Made by a program: the position numbers and the translations under genes
The notes under the pieces: model-generated
The model's database searches: none
What the model was told of the DNA's origin: nothing
What the model saw: the letters and a program-made list of their open reading frames with translations, nothing else
Shown here: positions 17,330 through 25,913 of the stretch, in pieces
Numbering within the stretch: the first letter of the stretch is position 1
Layout of the letters: the number at the start of each line of letters is the position of its first letter
Assembly: GCA_903906515.1 (NCBI GenBank)
Contig: CAIVKO010000189.1
Coordinates: 1-55,950, forward strand
Direction: 5' to 3'
Source of the DNA: Akkermansiaceae bacterium
Lineage (GTDB): Bacteria; Verrucomicrobiota; Verrucomicrobiia; Verrucomicrobiales; Akkermansiaceae
Length of the DNA: 55,950 bases

Positions 17330-18352
17330 TCAACCCGCCTTCTTCTGCGAAGCTCCACCGGATGAAATCTCATTGAGAAGTCGCTCCACCAGTTTGTCGG
17401 ATGTCATGCCTTCGGAACGGGCGGCAAAGCTCGGCACAATACGGTGACGGAGGATTGGCAAAGCGACCGCGCGAACATCCTCTTCGGAAACGTGGCAACG
17501 GCCACGCAGGGCAGCACGTGCTTTGCCGGCGACTATCAGATTAAGTGATGCGCGCGGGCCGGCTCCCCATGACATCATCTTCTTGACGAATTCAGGTGAT
17601 TCCGGCTGATCCGGACGGGTGGCACGCACCAGTTTGGCCGCGTATTCGAAGATCGGATCGGCTACCGGAATACGGCGAACGACATGCTGGAATTCGAGGA
17701 TTTGCTGGGCGTTGACGACCTCCTTGACTTCGGGCACCGAATCACTGGTAACGCTGCGCATGATGTCGAGTTCCTCGTTGTAGCTGGGATACTTGACCAT
17801 GATGTTGAAGAGGAAACGGTCGAGCTGGGCCTCGGGTAGCGGGTAGGTGCCTTCCTGTTCGATCGGATTTTGGGTGGCTAGGACGAAGAATGGCGCGTCC
17901 AGTTTGTATTCCTCACCTCCGGAGGAAACGCGCTTCTCCTGCATCGCTTCGAGCAAGGCCGCCTGGGTCTTCGGTGGAGTGCGGTTGATTTCGTCGGCCA
18001 GCAGCAAGTTGGTGAACACTGGGCCCTTCTGGAACATGAAGCGGCGTTGGTGCGTTTCCGGATCCTCCTGCAGAAGTTCGGTGCCGGTGATGTCGGATGG
18101 CATCAGGTCAGGAGTGAATTGGATGCGCTTGAAACCAAGCGACATCGTTTGCGCCAGTGAGCTGACCAGAAGGGTTTTTGCCAACCCAGGGACCCCCACC
18201 AAAAGGCAGTGTCCACGGGCAAAAATGGCGATCATCATTTCGTCGATTACGTCGTCCATGCCGACGATCGTCTTGCGTAATTCGGTGACGATCGCGTCTC
18301 TGGCTTCGCCGAGCTTTTCCACGGACTGGGTGTCGTTTGAGTCGTTTGTCAT
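17330..18352 (-). CDS. MoxR-family AAA+ ATPase
   Basis: 340 aa from the ATG at 18352, which has a good Shine-Dalgarno (AAGGAAA, about 5 bp spacing); an upstream ATG would add 24 residues without such a signal. Walker A is GVPGLAKT at 53-60; Walker B is LLLADE with Asp120-Glu121, followed by INRTPPKTQAALLEAM, the typical MoxR sequence. Sensor and lid regions are present (VLATQNPIEQEGTYPLPEAQ, then the ASLNLIVAGKARA region). MoxR ATPases act as chaperones for vWA-containing complexes. It is the first gene of the eight-gene minus-strand block and probably powers the whole system from the cytoplasm. Confidence 0.95.
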   Translation of the reverse strand: MTNDSNDTQSVEKLGEARDAIVTELRKTIVGMDDVIDEMMIAIFARGHCLLVGVPGLAKTLLVSSLAQTMSLGFKRIQFTPDLMPSDITGTELLQEDPETHQRRFMFQKGPVFTNLLLADEINRTPPKTQAALLEAMQEKRVSSGGEEYKLDAPFFVLATQNPIEQEGTYPLPEAQLDRFLFNIMVKYPSYNEELDIMRSVTSDSVPEVKEVVNAQQILEFQHVVRRIPVADPIFEYAAKLVRATRPDQPESPEFVKKMMSWGAGPRASLNLIVAGKARAALRGRCHVSEEDVRAVALPILRHRIVPSFAARSEGMTSDKLVERLLNEISSGGASQKKAG

Positions 18353-18636
18353 AAGGTTTCCTTGTTGAACGCTGCTATATTGCGAGCCGGACGGTTTACC
18401 CGGATCATGAATTCTTTCTTTCATGCCAGTGAATATTTTTGATGAAGGTTGAGGCCGTTGTGGAATGTTGCTTCGTCACGGGAAGCCGTATTGATTGCCC
18501 AATTGACGTGATTTGATGGAGCCAACAGCGCGTGCGGCGACGGACTTGGTAAAAAAATCCTTATCGGTATAATTTGAGATCTACCGACGCCATCAGGCCA
18601 AGATCATCCAATCATCCTTCACTCAGCTCCTTTTCA

Positions 18637-18663
18637 ATGACATCTCAAGTCATGATATCTCAA
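18637..18663. repeat. Pair of 12-bp direct repeats upstream of the moxR block
   Basis: ATGACATCTCAA (18637-18648) and ATGATATCTCAA (18652-18663) differ at one base and start 15 bp apart, the kind of spacing seen for tandem regulator half-sites. They lie just past the panC stop codon and about 285 bp upstream of the moxR start. The 324-bp gap 18353-18676 otherwise contains an AT-rich stretch near 18550-18575 that might hold the moxR promoter, but I cannot assign -35/-10 boxes with confidence. Confidence 0.4.
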
Positions 18664-18676
18664 ACCAAACGCCCTG

Positions 18677-19519
18677 TTACGATGGTTCAGTGTGCCGGGT
18701 GGCAACGTGATCGATCAAACGGACATCTCCATAAAATACCGCCGTCGAGAGCACGGTCGGACGTTGGAGATCGGTCACAGGTTGGAGTGTTTCCGCATCG
18801 ACAAGTGAGAGGTAGTCGATGCGAGCCATGGGCGAGGATTCGATGCCTGTGCGCGCGGCGGCAAGTATGGCCGCCGGATTTTCCAGCGTGGATGCCTCCA
18901 CGAGCGAGCGGTGGATTCTGGGCGCATCCTTGCGTTGATCGGGTGTCAGGCGCACGTTGCGCGATGACATCGCCAGGCCGTCGTCTTCCCGGACCGTCGG
19001 GCATTCGATGATTTCCACAGGGACATCGAGATCTCTGACCATGCGGCGGATGACCGCCAGTTGTTGAAAATCCTTTTCGCCAAAGACCGCGGCATCACAA
19101 CCGCTCAGCAGGAACAATTTCAGCACCACCGTGCAAACCCCATCGAAGTGACCGGGTCTGGCTGCACCACAAAGTCCGCTGGACAAATGGTTTTCGGTGA
19201 CCGTGATCGAACGGTCGGGAAAATACATCGACCCCACATCCGGCGCGAACACGACATCCACCCCTGCAGCCAGGCATTTTGCCAGATCACTCTCGAGTGG
19301 ACGCGGATAGGCATCCAGGTCCGATGCCCGGTCGAACTGGATCGGGTTGACGAAAATCGAAACCACCACGGTGCCGTCGGGTCCTGCGGCGGAGCGCGCC
19401 ATTTTTACCAATTCCAGATGCCCGTGATGGAGTGCGCCCATGGTGGGGACCAGCACGCGGCGACCGGCGCGAACGGTCAATGCGGACTTCAACTCGGCCC
19501 CGGTGGTTACGACTTTCAT
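18677..19519 (-). CDS. panC: Pantothenate synthetase (pantoate-beta-alanine ligase)
   Basis: 280 aa. Catalyses ATP-dependent condensation of pantoate with beta-alanine, the last step of pantothenate (vitamin B5) synthesis, in the cytosol. The ATP-binding HIGH-type motif PTMGALHHGH is at 25-34. FVNPIQFD supplies the pantoate-binding Gln, GEKDFQQL is the family motif, and MSSRN near 190 is the KMSKS-like motif. It is preceded at 63 bp by a small membrane-anchored gene and lies at the end of a minus-strand run lptF/G-like > sulP > orf162 > panC. No panB or panD is in the window. Confidence 0.96.
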   Translation of the reverse strand: MKVVTTGAELKSALTVRAGRRVLVPTMGALHHGHLELVKMARSAAGPDGTVVVSIFVNPIQFDRASDLDAYPRPLESDLAKCLAAGVDVVFAPDVGSMYFPDRSITVTENHLSSGLCGAARPGHFDGVCTVVLKLFLLSGCDAAVFGEKDFQQLAVIRRMVRDLDVPVEIIECPTVREDDGLAMSSRNVRLTPDQRKDAPRIHRSLVEASTLENPAAILAAARTGIESSPMARIDYLSLVDAETLQPVTDLQRPTVLSTAVFYGDVRLIDHVATRHTEPS

Positions 19520-19582
19520 GGTCTTTTCATCTCATGGTTCCGAGCAGGCGGCAAGCGGTTCGTGTGAACCTGGGGTCGGTCC

Positions 19583-20071
19583 TCACGGTTTTTCTTCCTG
19601 CCATTCCGCGCGATCAAGCAACCATCCTCCATCGCCGTGCCGCCAGTGGAAGGTGACTTGATAGACACCATCCGCCAGTCGGCGCTCGGGTAGCTCGACA
19701 AGTGATTTGACGAGGAACGTGACATCGCCGGTTTGTCCGTCGGATTTAACGGACTTGAATTTCACCAGTTCGAAGCGGCTTTGGCTCGCTTGTTCACATA
19801 GCCAGGAATAGGCGGATTCCATTTCCGAGCGGGGGAAAAAGCCGTTTGCTTCGGTGATGGATGAGGATTTGAGCTCCACGTCATCCGCGAGAATCGAACT
19901 GAGGGAATAAACTCCCATTTGGCGCATGGACTTGCCAGTGCCCGATTTGAGGGTGAGCGTTTGGAGCAGGTTTTCCGTGCGCCGTTTCAACACTTGGATA
20001 GGGGAAAACCACCAGAAGCCGATTGCCGCCAGCAGGGCGAGGATTACAATCAGTGGAGCAAGACGTTTCAT
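19583..20071 (-). CDS. Small membrane-anchored protein of unknown function
   Basis: 162 aa. One N-terminal membrane anchor (residues about 4-22, LAPLIVILALLAAIGFWWF) is followed by a soluble domain with alternating helix and strand (VELKSSSITEANGFF; FELVKFKSVKSDGQTGDVTFLVKSLVEL; VYQVTFHWRHGDGGWLLDRAEW). The end pattern resembles NTF2/SnoaL-like folds, which I infer only weakly. Its ATG overlaps the sulP stop by 4 bp (ATGA), so it is translationally coupled to the transporter, and panC follows 63 bp later. I do not recognise the family. Confidence 0.75.
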   Translation of the reverse strand: MKRLAPLIVILALLAAIGFWWFSPIQVLKRRTENLLQTLTLKSGTGKSMRQMGVYSLSSILADDVELKSSSITEANGFFPRSEMESAYSWLCEQASQSRFELVKFKSVKSDGQTGDVTFLVKSLVELPERRLADGVYQVTFHWRHGDGGWLLDRAEWQEEKP

Positions 20072-21951
20072 GTCCGTGTGGGTTGTTGGTTGGGGTCGTA
20101 GAAAATCCGGATGTCCGCCTTGTCCGTGCCAAGGAGTTGTTGGGCGCGCTTGAGCGCCCCACGGGTGGAGAGGTTGGGATTTCTTGGGTTGGTTAGAAAC
20201 AGGTTGCTTTCGCCCTTGCGGCGGTCACACCCCTCCTGGAGCGTGATCATCACACCGGATTTTTTAAGCACCCGATAGACATCGCGCGATGCGCCGGAAA
20301 CGATCAGGTGAAGTCCTTTTCCACGCATGAAGAGGATCAGATCCTCCAGCGCCATCACGCTGGTGGCATCGAGGTGGCGAGCATTCTTGAGGCGCAGGAT
20401 GATCACCTGGATCGCGGGATCAGATACCGTGCGTTGGATCTGCGTGCGGAATAGTTCGGCCGCGCCGAAAAATAAATCCCCCTCGACATGCACGATCGAA
20501 ATCGCGGGTATCGGCCGCTTGCGCTTTTCCCCCATTTCCAGCAGTTCACCCTCGTCGTTAAATTCATACTCGACCAGATACGGGCGGCTTGCCTTACGTA
20601 GGAAGAGGGAGATGGAAACCGCCACGCCGATGAAAATCGCGACATGCAGGGGTGCCAGCAGAGTGGAAATGAAGGTGATCCACAACACCACGGCGTCATC
20701 ACTGGTGGAGCGCAGGCAGATCCGGATATGGCGGATGCTGAAGAGCGAGAATGAAAGCGCCATCACCAGCGCCGCCAGAGCAGCCTTGGGCACGTAGTCG
20801 ATCAAGGGCACGCCCCAACCTACCGAGGAAGCGATCAGCACGGCGAATCCCAGGCTGAAAAGCCCGGAAAAAAACGAGGCGAATCGCGATTGCGCGCCGG
20901 ACTCGAAGTTGAGGGTGGAGCGGGTGAGTGATCCGGAGGCCGGCATCCCGCCAGCGATGGCGCAGGCGATATTGGCCATCCCCACCGAGAACATGTCCTG
21001 ATTGACATCCGCGTGGTCGCCGCAGCGGGAGGCGAGCGCTTTGGCCATCAGGGTGTTTTCCAACGATGCCAGGAATGCGATGGCCATTGCCACTCCTAAC
21101 AGCGAGGAGATGTCATTGAAAATCCCCTCGCGGATGACGTGCGGCATGCGTGGCATTAGCTCGTTCATGCCGAATGTGGAAAACGTGGCGGCATTCTCGA
21201 AAGGCGGCACATGAAACCGGATGAGCGATCCGAATACCGCTGAAACCACCACCAGTGAGATGGCGAAAACCGGCCAGCGGGGTTTCCATTTCATCAGGCC
21301 GTAATACAGGACCAGCGTCGCTGCACCGATCATGAGTGAGACCCAATCGACATGCCGCGCCGCTTTCACCAATCCGGTCACCAGACTGACGAAGGAAGAT
21401 GCCGAGTCCGCAGCCATCCATTGTCCCACACCTAACAGGTGGACCGACTGGTTGGCGAGAATGAGCACGGCTGCACCGGAAATGTATCCCACCAGAACGC
21501 TGCGGGAAACAAACTGCATCAAGTCCGCCACCCGCGCGATCGCCCCCACGCAGGCGATGATGCCCACCATCATCACCAACAGCGGGATCAATTCGCTCCA
21601 TCTCCCGGCCAGTGCCGGGTTAACAGAAAAAAAGCTGAACAGCATGAAGGCCGTGGCGTTGGTGGGGCCCATGATCGTGTGGCGCGATGATGAAAACAAC
21701 GGTGCCACCAGGGCCGCGACAGCGGTGCACAACACGCCATAGACCACGGGCAGTCCGGCGATGGCGGCGAATGCGATGGCCTGCGAGACAGCAAGCAGTG
21801 TCACACTCATCGCCGCGCGGGTGTCATGCCGCAACTTGTTCCCGTTGTAGCGCCGGATCGAGGCGATGAAAGGAGCCGGGCTCACATGCTCGACGGCGAA
21901 GTGATCCCGGATGGATCGTCCTGCTCTGAGAATCGTGCGGAGGCTCTTCAT
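20068..21951 (-). CDS. SulP-family anion transporter with STAS domain
   Basis: 627 aa from the ATG at 21951 (a TTG codon at 21954 just before it could also initiate). About ten to twelve membrane helices, with SulP signatures such as VSQAIAFAAIAGLPVVYGV and IMGPTNATAFM. A cytosolic STAS domain follows at about 475-590 (VEGDLFFGAAELFRTQI; IIILRLKNARHLDATSVMAL). SulP proteins move sulfate, bicarbonate or dicarboxylates; the substrate cannot be read from sequence, and no carbonic anhydrase gene is adjacent. It starts 13 bp after the lptF/G-like gene and its stop overlaps the next gene, so it is mid-operon. Confidence 0.93.
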   Translation of the reverse strand: MKSLRTILRAGRSIRDHFAVEHVSPAPFIASIRRYNGNKLRHDTRAAMSVTLLAVSQAIAFAAIAGLPVVYGVLCTAVAALVAPLFSSSRHTIMGPTNATAFMLFSFFSVNPALAGRWSELIPLLVMMVGIIACVGAIARVADLMQFVSRSVLVGYISGAAVLILANQSVHLLGVGQWMAADSASSFVSLVTGLVKAARHVDWVSLMIGAATLVLYYGLMKWKPRWPVFAISLVVVSAVFGSLIRFHVPPFENAATFSTFGMNELMPRMPHVIREGIFNDISSLLGVAMAIAFLASLENTLMAKALASRCGDHADVNQDMFSVGMANIACAIAGGMPASGSLTRSTLNFESGAQSRFASFFSGLFSLGFAVLIASSVGWGVPLIDYVPKAALAALVMALSFSLFSIRHIRICLRSTSDDAVVLWITFISTLLAPLHVAIFIGVAVSISLFLRKASRPYLVEYEFNDEGELLEMGEKRKRPIPAISIVHVEGDLFFGAAELFRTQIQRTVSDPAIQVIILRLKNARHLDATSVMALEDLILFMRGKGLHLIVSGASRDVYRVLKKSGVMITLQEGCDRRKGESNLFLTNPRNPNLSTRGALKRAQQLLGTDKADIRIFYDPNQQPTRT

Positions 21952-21964
21952 CAACCGTGGCAGC

Positions 21965-23065
21965 TTATTTGAAACGCGCCCTCCGGAAAAGGAATAATCC
22001 CAGTAAAATACAGGCGACGTTCGGAGCCCACAACATCAGCGTGATCGCAGGTTCGGTTTTGAACTGATCGGCCAGCATGGTGATCAGGAAATACCCGGTT
22101 ACGATCACGAGGCTGAGAATCAGGCCGCCGGAGGTGTCCTTGCGGCGTTTCGTCAAGCCCAGCGGGACCGCGATGAACGCGAACGAAAAACAAGCCATTG
22201 AAAAAGTATAACGGCGGGTGATTTCCGAGCGGAACACCACCTTGCGCGTCGGCGTGAAATCCGGATTGGTTTCTATTTCATTGAGAATTTCCGCGTTGGT
22301 CATGGAACCGGCCCGCAACTTGCGGTGCTGTGGGTTTTTCAAATCGATGAGCAGGGGTTCCGCTTTGCCGGCGAACGCCATCTCAATGGTTCCATTCTCC
22401 TTGTGGGTTTCAAAGTAGGCGTCTTCCAGCTTTACCCGTAACTGGCTGTTGACTTCATCTACAGCCAGCGCGGCCTTGGACGCGTGAACGTAAGTGCGGT
22501 CGCCGTTCTTCGCCGGTAACTGATAGAAATGAAACCCCTGCACCCACTCGCCGCTTTTGCCCTCTATCAGAATTTTGAGGATCTCATCGCTGTCACTGTT
22601 GAAATTCCCTTGTGCCACCCCGGGTTTGAGCAGTGAGTCCGGATCCCTCTTTGCCTGCTCATACAAGAGCCTTACGGATGTTGCCTTGGATTGCGGCACA
22701 ACGTTGATGTTGATCCACAGGCTTGCCAGCGATAGCAGCGCGCCGATGACGAATACCGGTGCCGCCAGCCTCACCAGACTGACCCCCGCGACGCGCATGG
22801 CGGTCACCTCGTGGTCCGAGGACAAACGCCCGAACACCAGCAGGACCGCGGAAAGAAAACCCCACGGGACTGTGAACATCAGTGAGATCGGCAACACGCT
22901 GATGACAAACCTCAACACCAGCTCCACCGGAGCCTTTTGGTCCACCAGCAACGGCTGGATCTGCTTGAATAGGTTTCCGAGCACAAGAACGACCCCGAGT
23001 ATCAAAACGGCATACAACGTGCCTAGCAGCACCTGCTTTCCGATGTGGCGGTCTAAAATTCGCAT
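21965..23065 (-). CDS. LptF/LptG-family permease
   Basis: 366 aa from the ATG at 23065 (MRILDRHIGKQVLLGTLYAV). YjgP/YjgQ family: three N-terminal membrane helices, a periplasmic beta-jellyroll (about 130-260: DSLLKPGVAQGNFNSDSDE; GSMTNAEILNEIE) and three C-terminal helices. Together with LptB2 these permeases extract lipopolysaccharide from the inner membrane. The same frame stays open to 23788, but that extension is antisense to the FKBP gene and lacks the family's N-terminal pattern. The real start is divergent from the FKBP gene by 120 bp. Only one LptF/G-type gene is in the window, and F versus G cannot be told. Confidence 0.9.
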   Translation of the reverse strand: MRILDRHIGKQVLLGTLYAVLILGVVLVLGNLFKQIQPLLVDQKAPVELVLRFVISVLPISLMFTVPWGFLSAVLLVFGRLSSDHEVTAMRVAGVSLVRLAAPVFVIGALLSLASLWININVVPQSKATSVRLLYEQAKRDPDSLLKPGVAQGNFNSDSDEILKILIEGKSGEWVQGFHFYQLPAKNGDRTYVHASKAALAVDEVNSQLRVKLEDAYFETHKENGTIEMAFAGKAEPLLIDLKNPQHRKLRAGSMTNAEILNEIETNPDFTPTRKVVFRSEITRRYTFSMACFSFAFIAVPLGLTKRRKDTSGGLILSLVIVTGYFLITMLADQFKTEPAITLMLWAPNVACILLGLFLFRRARFK

Positions 23066-23185
23066 GGGGTCGCCGCAACTTGGCCAAACACGGCGGACCT
23101 GTCGAGAAAAGAGCCGAATTGAAGGATGTTTTTGTGTCGATCCAAAGAGTTGACAGTTCATCAAAATGCGCTTGAGTCTCCGTTC

Positions 23186-24028
23186 ATGCGTTTCTTCGCC
23201 CAATCCCTGCGCGTCATCTGCCCGTCTTTGGTCAGCTTGGCGATCACTCTCACCGCCAACGCCCAACCAGCCATGCCTGAAACACCATCCGACGTCAAAG
23301 CCCCGCCCGCCGATGCCATCACCACCGCATCCGGCCTCGCCTCCAAAGTCCTGCAAGCCGGCAAAGGAGATAAAAAACCGGCCGCAGCCGACACCGTGAC
23401 CGTCCATTATTCCGGTTGGACTACCGACGGCAAGCTCTTCGATAGCTCGGTGAAACGCGGGCAGCCCACCAGTTTTCCGCTCAATGGCGTGATCAAAGGC
23501 TGGACCGAAGGTGTGCAATTGATGGTCGAGGGCGAGAAGCGCCGCTTCTGGATTCCCGCTGCCCTCGCCTACGGTGAAAACCCCGGCGGTGGCCGTCCGG
23601 GCGGAATGCTCGTGTTCGATGTCGAGTTGCTTGGCATCAAGGCCGCTCCTAAGCCACCCGCCGTGCCGGAAGATGTCGCCAAAGCTCCGGAATCCGCGGA
23701 AAAAACCGCCACCGGCATTGCCTCGCGGGTTCTCACCAAAGGAACGGGCACCGTCCATCCCAAAGCAACCGATCAAGTCAAAGTCCATTACTCCGGTTGG
23801 ACCACCGACGGCAATCTTTTCGATAGCTCCGTGCTACGCAACGAACCGATCGTTTTCCCACTGAATCAAGTCATTCCCGGTTGGACCGAAGGGGTTCAGT
23901 TGATGGTGGAAGGCGAGAAACGCCGCCTCTGGATCCCCGGCAAGCTTGCCTACGGCGAGAATCCTCCTCCAGGCGCACCTGCCGGCACTCTTGTGTTCGA
24001 TGTCGAGTTGATCCAGATCGTCAAGTGA
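23186..24028 (+). CDS. Secreted tandem FKBP-type peptidyl-prolyl isomerase
   Basis: 280 aa from the ATG at 23186, which begins a signal peptide (MRFFAQSLRVICPSLVSLAI, ending TANAQ); an ATG-like start 60 bp upstream adds non-signal residues. Two FKBP domains of about 100 residues each: the first starts near VTVHYSGWTTDGKLFDSS and ends VFDVELLGI, the second starts near VKVHYSGWTTDGNLFDSS and ends VFDVELIQI. Both keep the FKBP pocket features (Y, F, D, GWTEGVQLM, IPxxLAYGE). The domains are nearly identical in blocks even at DNA level, indicating internal duplication. Probably a periplasmic folding factor. Convergent with argG across a repeat-filled gap. Confidence 0.93.
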   Translation: MRFFAQSLRVICPSLVSLAITLTANAQPAMPETPSDVKAPPADAITTASGLASKVLQAGKGDKKPAAADTVTVHYSGWTTDGKLFDSSVKRGQPTSFPLNGVIKGWTEGVQLMVEGEKRRFWIPAALAYGENPGGGRPGGMLVFDVELLGIKAAPKPPAVPEDVAKAPESAEKTATGIASRVLTKGTGTVHPKATDQVKVHYSGWTTDGNLFDSSVLRNEPIVFPLNQVIPGWTEGVQLMVEGEKRRLWIPGKLAYGENPPPGAPAGTLVFDVELIQIVK

Positions 24029-24051
24029 TTCACCCCGGGTGAGTGGAGCAA

Positions 24052-24189
24052 GGTAGGGATCGACCTCCGGGCAGTCCGTCGTATGAGGGGTGTAAAAGGT
24101 AGGGACCGGTCTCCGAGCGGTCCGTCGTATGAGGGGTGTAAAAGGTAGGGACCGGTCTCCGAGCGGTCCGTCGTATGCGGGGTAAATGA
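24052..24189. repeat. 46-bp tandem palindromic repeats, three copies
   Basis: Units begin GGTAGGG at 24052, 24098 and 24144 (46-bp period). Each contains a GGACC...CTCC...GGTCC-type palindrome followed by GTCGTATGAGGGGTG; copies 2 and 3 are almost identical while copy 1 is diverged. The array begins 23 bp after the stop of the FKBP gene and points in the same direction as that gene. Together with the opposite array at 24241-24384 it fills the 364-bp convergent gap 24029-24392. Confidence 0.88.
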
Positions 24190-24240
24190 TTTCGCGAATG
24201 ATCAAGCTGCGAAGCCACGCGCTCTCCCAATAATCACAAT

Positions 24241-24384
24241 CCATGCTCGCGGACCGCTCGGAGATCGGTCCCTGCCTTTCATTCTCTGTCCATGCTCGCG
24301 GACCGCTCGGAGATCGGTCCCTGCCTTTCATTCTCTGTCCATGCTCGCGGACCGCTCGGAGATCGGTCCCCGCCTTTCATTCGC
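24241..24384. repeat. 49-bp tandem palindromic repeats, three copies, inverted to the 46-bp array
   Basis: Units begin CCATGCTCGCGG at 24241, 24290 and 24339 (49-bp period), nearly identical to one another. Read on the minus strand each is GGCAGGGACCGA-TCTCC-GAGCGGTCC, the same palindrome family as the 46-bp array but in the opposite direction. In argG's own direction the array begins within about 15 bp of the argG stop codon. The 50-bp segment between the two arrays shows no gene. Confidence 0.88.
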
Positions 24385-24392
24385 GCACCTCC

Positions 24393-25676
24393 TTACTTCG
24401 CCTGGCGAGCGCTGGCTTTTAGGCGCAGGGCGTTGAGGGCGATGAATCCGGTGGCGTCGTCCTGATTGTAGGCTTCTTCCTGTCCGCCTTCCATGGTGGC
24501 GACGGCTTCGGAATACATGCTGTGAGGCGACCGGCGGCCGGCTTGCATGACGTTGCCCTTGTAGAGCTTGAGGCGGACTTCGCCGGAGACGGTTTTCTGG
24601 GTTTCGCTCACCAGCGCCTGGATCGCCTCGCGCTCGGGGGCGAACCAGAATCCGTTATAGACAAGCTGCGCGTATTTCGGGATGAGGGAATCGCGGATGT
24701 GCATGGACTCGCGGTCCACGACCAGCGTTTCGAGATCGCGGTGGGCCGCTAACAAAATCGTACCGCCCGGGGTTTCGTAAATACCGCGCGACTTCATGCC
24801 GACGAAGCGGTTTTCCACGATGTCCACTCGGCCGATGCCGTTGCGGCCACCCAGCAGGTTGAGCACGCGCATGATGCCGTAGGGGGTGAAAAGCGAGTAT
24901 CCGTCCTTTTCGCCGGTGGATTTCACGTCGCCGAGTTCGCTAAGGATGGCGCAGAGTGATTCATGTTTCAGGCCGATGGCGTTGCCTTTTTCAAAGAGGA
25001 TTTCGATGTATTCGGCCTGGTCTGGTGCTTCCTCCGGGGAAACTGATAGAACATACATGTCGCGGTCCGCCGGGGTGGTGGCGTCATACCACGGGTCTTC
25101 CATGGCACCGGCCTCGAACGAGATGTGGAGCAGGTTGCGGTCCATCGAGTAGGGCTTCTTCATCGAGGCCTTGATCGGGATGTTGTGGGCCTCGGCATAG
25201 GCGATCATTTCCGAGCGGCCGGGGAATTGTTTGCGGAACTCCGCGTCGCGCCATGGGGCGATGCATTTCACGTTCGGAGCGAGCGAGGCTGCGGAGAGTT
25301 CGAAGCGGACCTGGTCGTTGCCTTTGCCGGTGGCACCGTGGGCGATGGCATCCGCGCCTTCGGCGATGGCCACGTCCATCATGCCCTTGGTGATGCAGGG
25401 ACGGGCGATCGATGTGCCAAGCAGGTAGCGGCCTTCGTAGATCGCATTGGCCTGGATCATTGGAAAAATGTAGTTGGCTGCGAAATCTTCCTTGAGGTCA
25501 CCAATGAAACACTTGGATGCACCCGTGGAGAGAGCCTTGGCTTCGAGGCCATCCAATTCGTCACCTTGGCCGACATCTGCGCAGTAGGCGATGATTTCGG
25601 CATTGTATTTTTGCTTGAGCCAGAGGAGCAGGACGGAGGTATCGAGACCTCCCGAATAGGCGACGAGAATTTTCAT
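24393..25676 (-). CDS. argG: Argininosuccinate synthase
   Basis: 427 aa. Joins citrulline and aspartate with ATP to make argininosuccinate in arginine synthesis. The ATG at 25676 starts [17 protein letters not shown], placing the N-type ATP-binding motif SGGLDTS at 9-15, as in the family; further upstream codons are only open frame. Other family blocks are [32 protein letters not shown] and [17 protein letters not shown]. It is longer than some bacterial type 1 enzymes (about 400 aa), with the extra residues at the C-terminus. No other arg gene lies nearby. Upstream (25677-26066) there is no gene. Confidence 0.96.
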   Translation of the reverse strand: MKILVAYSGGLDTSVLLLWLKQKYNAEIIAYCADVGQGDELDGLEAKALSTGASKCFIGDLKEDFAANYIFPMIQANAIYEGRYLLGTSIARPCITKGMMDVAIAEGADAIAHGATGKGNDQVRFELSAASLAPNVKCIAPWRDAEFRKQFPGRSEMIAYAEAHNIPIKASMKKPYSMDRNLLHISFEAGAMEDPWYDATTPADRDMYVLSVSPEEAPDQAEYIEILFEKGNAIGLKHESLCAILSELGDVKSTGEKDGYSLFTPYGIMRVLNLLGGRNGIGRVDIVENRFVGMKSRGIYETPGGTILLAAHRDLETLVVDRESMHIRDSLIPKYAQLVYNGFWFAPEREAIQALVSETQKTVSGEVRLKLYKGNVMQAGRRSPHSMYSEAVATMEGGQEEAYNQDDATGFIALNALRLKASARQAK

Positions 25677-25766
25677 ATCGGCGCGGAGACAAGCACGAAC
25701 CGGCGGTGCGGGCAAGCGTGGAGAATACGAGGGGGTGATTTCTACAGAATTCCAGGCTGATTTGCA

Positions 25767-25844
25767 GCAAAAGAACACAAAAGAACGCAAAAATACGGAT
25801 TTGGAAAAGTATGAGACTGCCTAGGTTTCATGCCGTTCTTTTGC
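25767..25844. repeat. Inverted repeat upstream of argG
   Basis: GCAAAAGAAC (25767-25776) and GTTCTTTTGC (25835-25844) are perfect inverted repeats 58 bp apart, about 90-170 bp upstream of the argG start. The left arm is part of a short AAAGAAC(A/G)CAA reiteration that resembles dispersed CGCAAAGAACGCAAAG-type repeats; a related stretch lies at 54623-54646. It could serve as an operator for argG, but the resemblance to dispersed repeats makes that uncertain. Confidence 0.5.
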
Positions 25845-25913
25845 GGCTAAAAACCCATTGCCATTCTGGTTGGCATTTGCGAGACGCAAGCACTCAGGGA
25901 CAGTCTTAAAAAT

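Noticed and set aside
23066-23788. Extension of the LptF/G reading frame to a 607-aa protein
   Set aside because: The extra 241 codons are antisense to the FKBP gene and read like low-complexity glycine-rich shadow sequence; the family N-terminus begins at MRILDRHIG (23065).
23834-24331. 165-codon minus-strand open frame across the repeat arrays
   Set aside because: Its sequence is translated tandem repeats and it overlaps the FKBP gene in antisense; no start signal.
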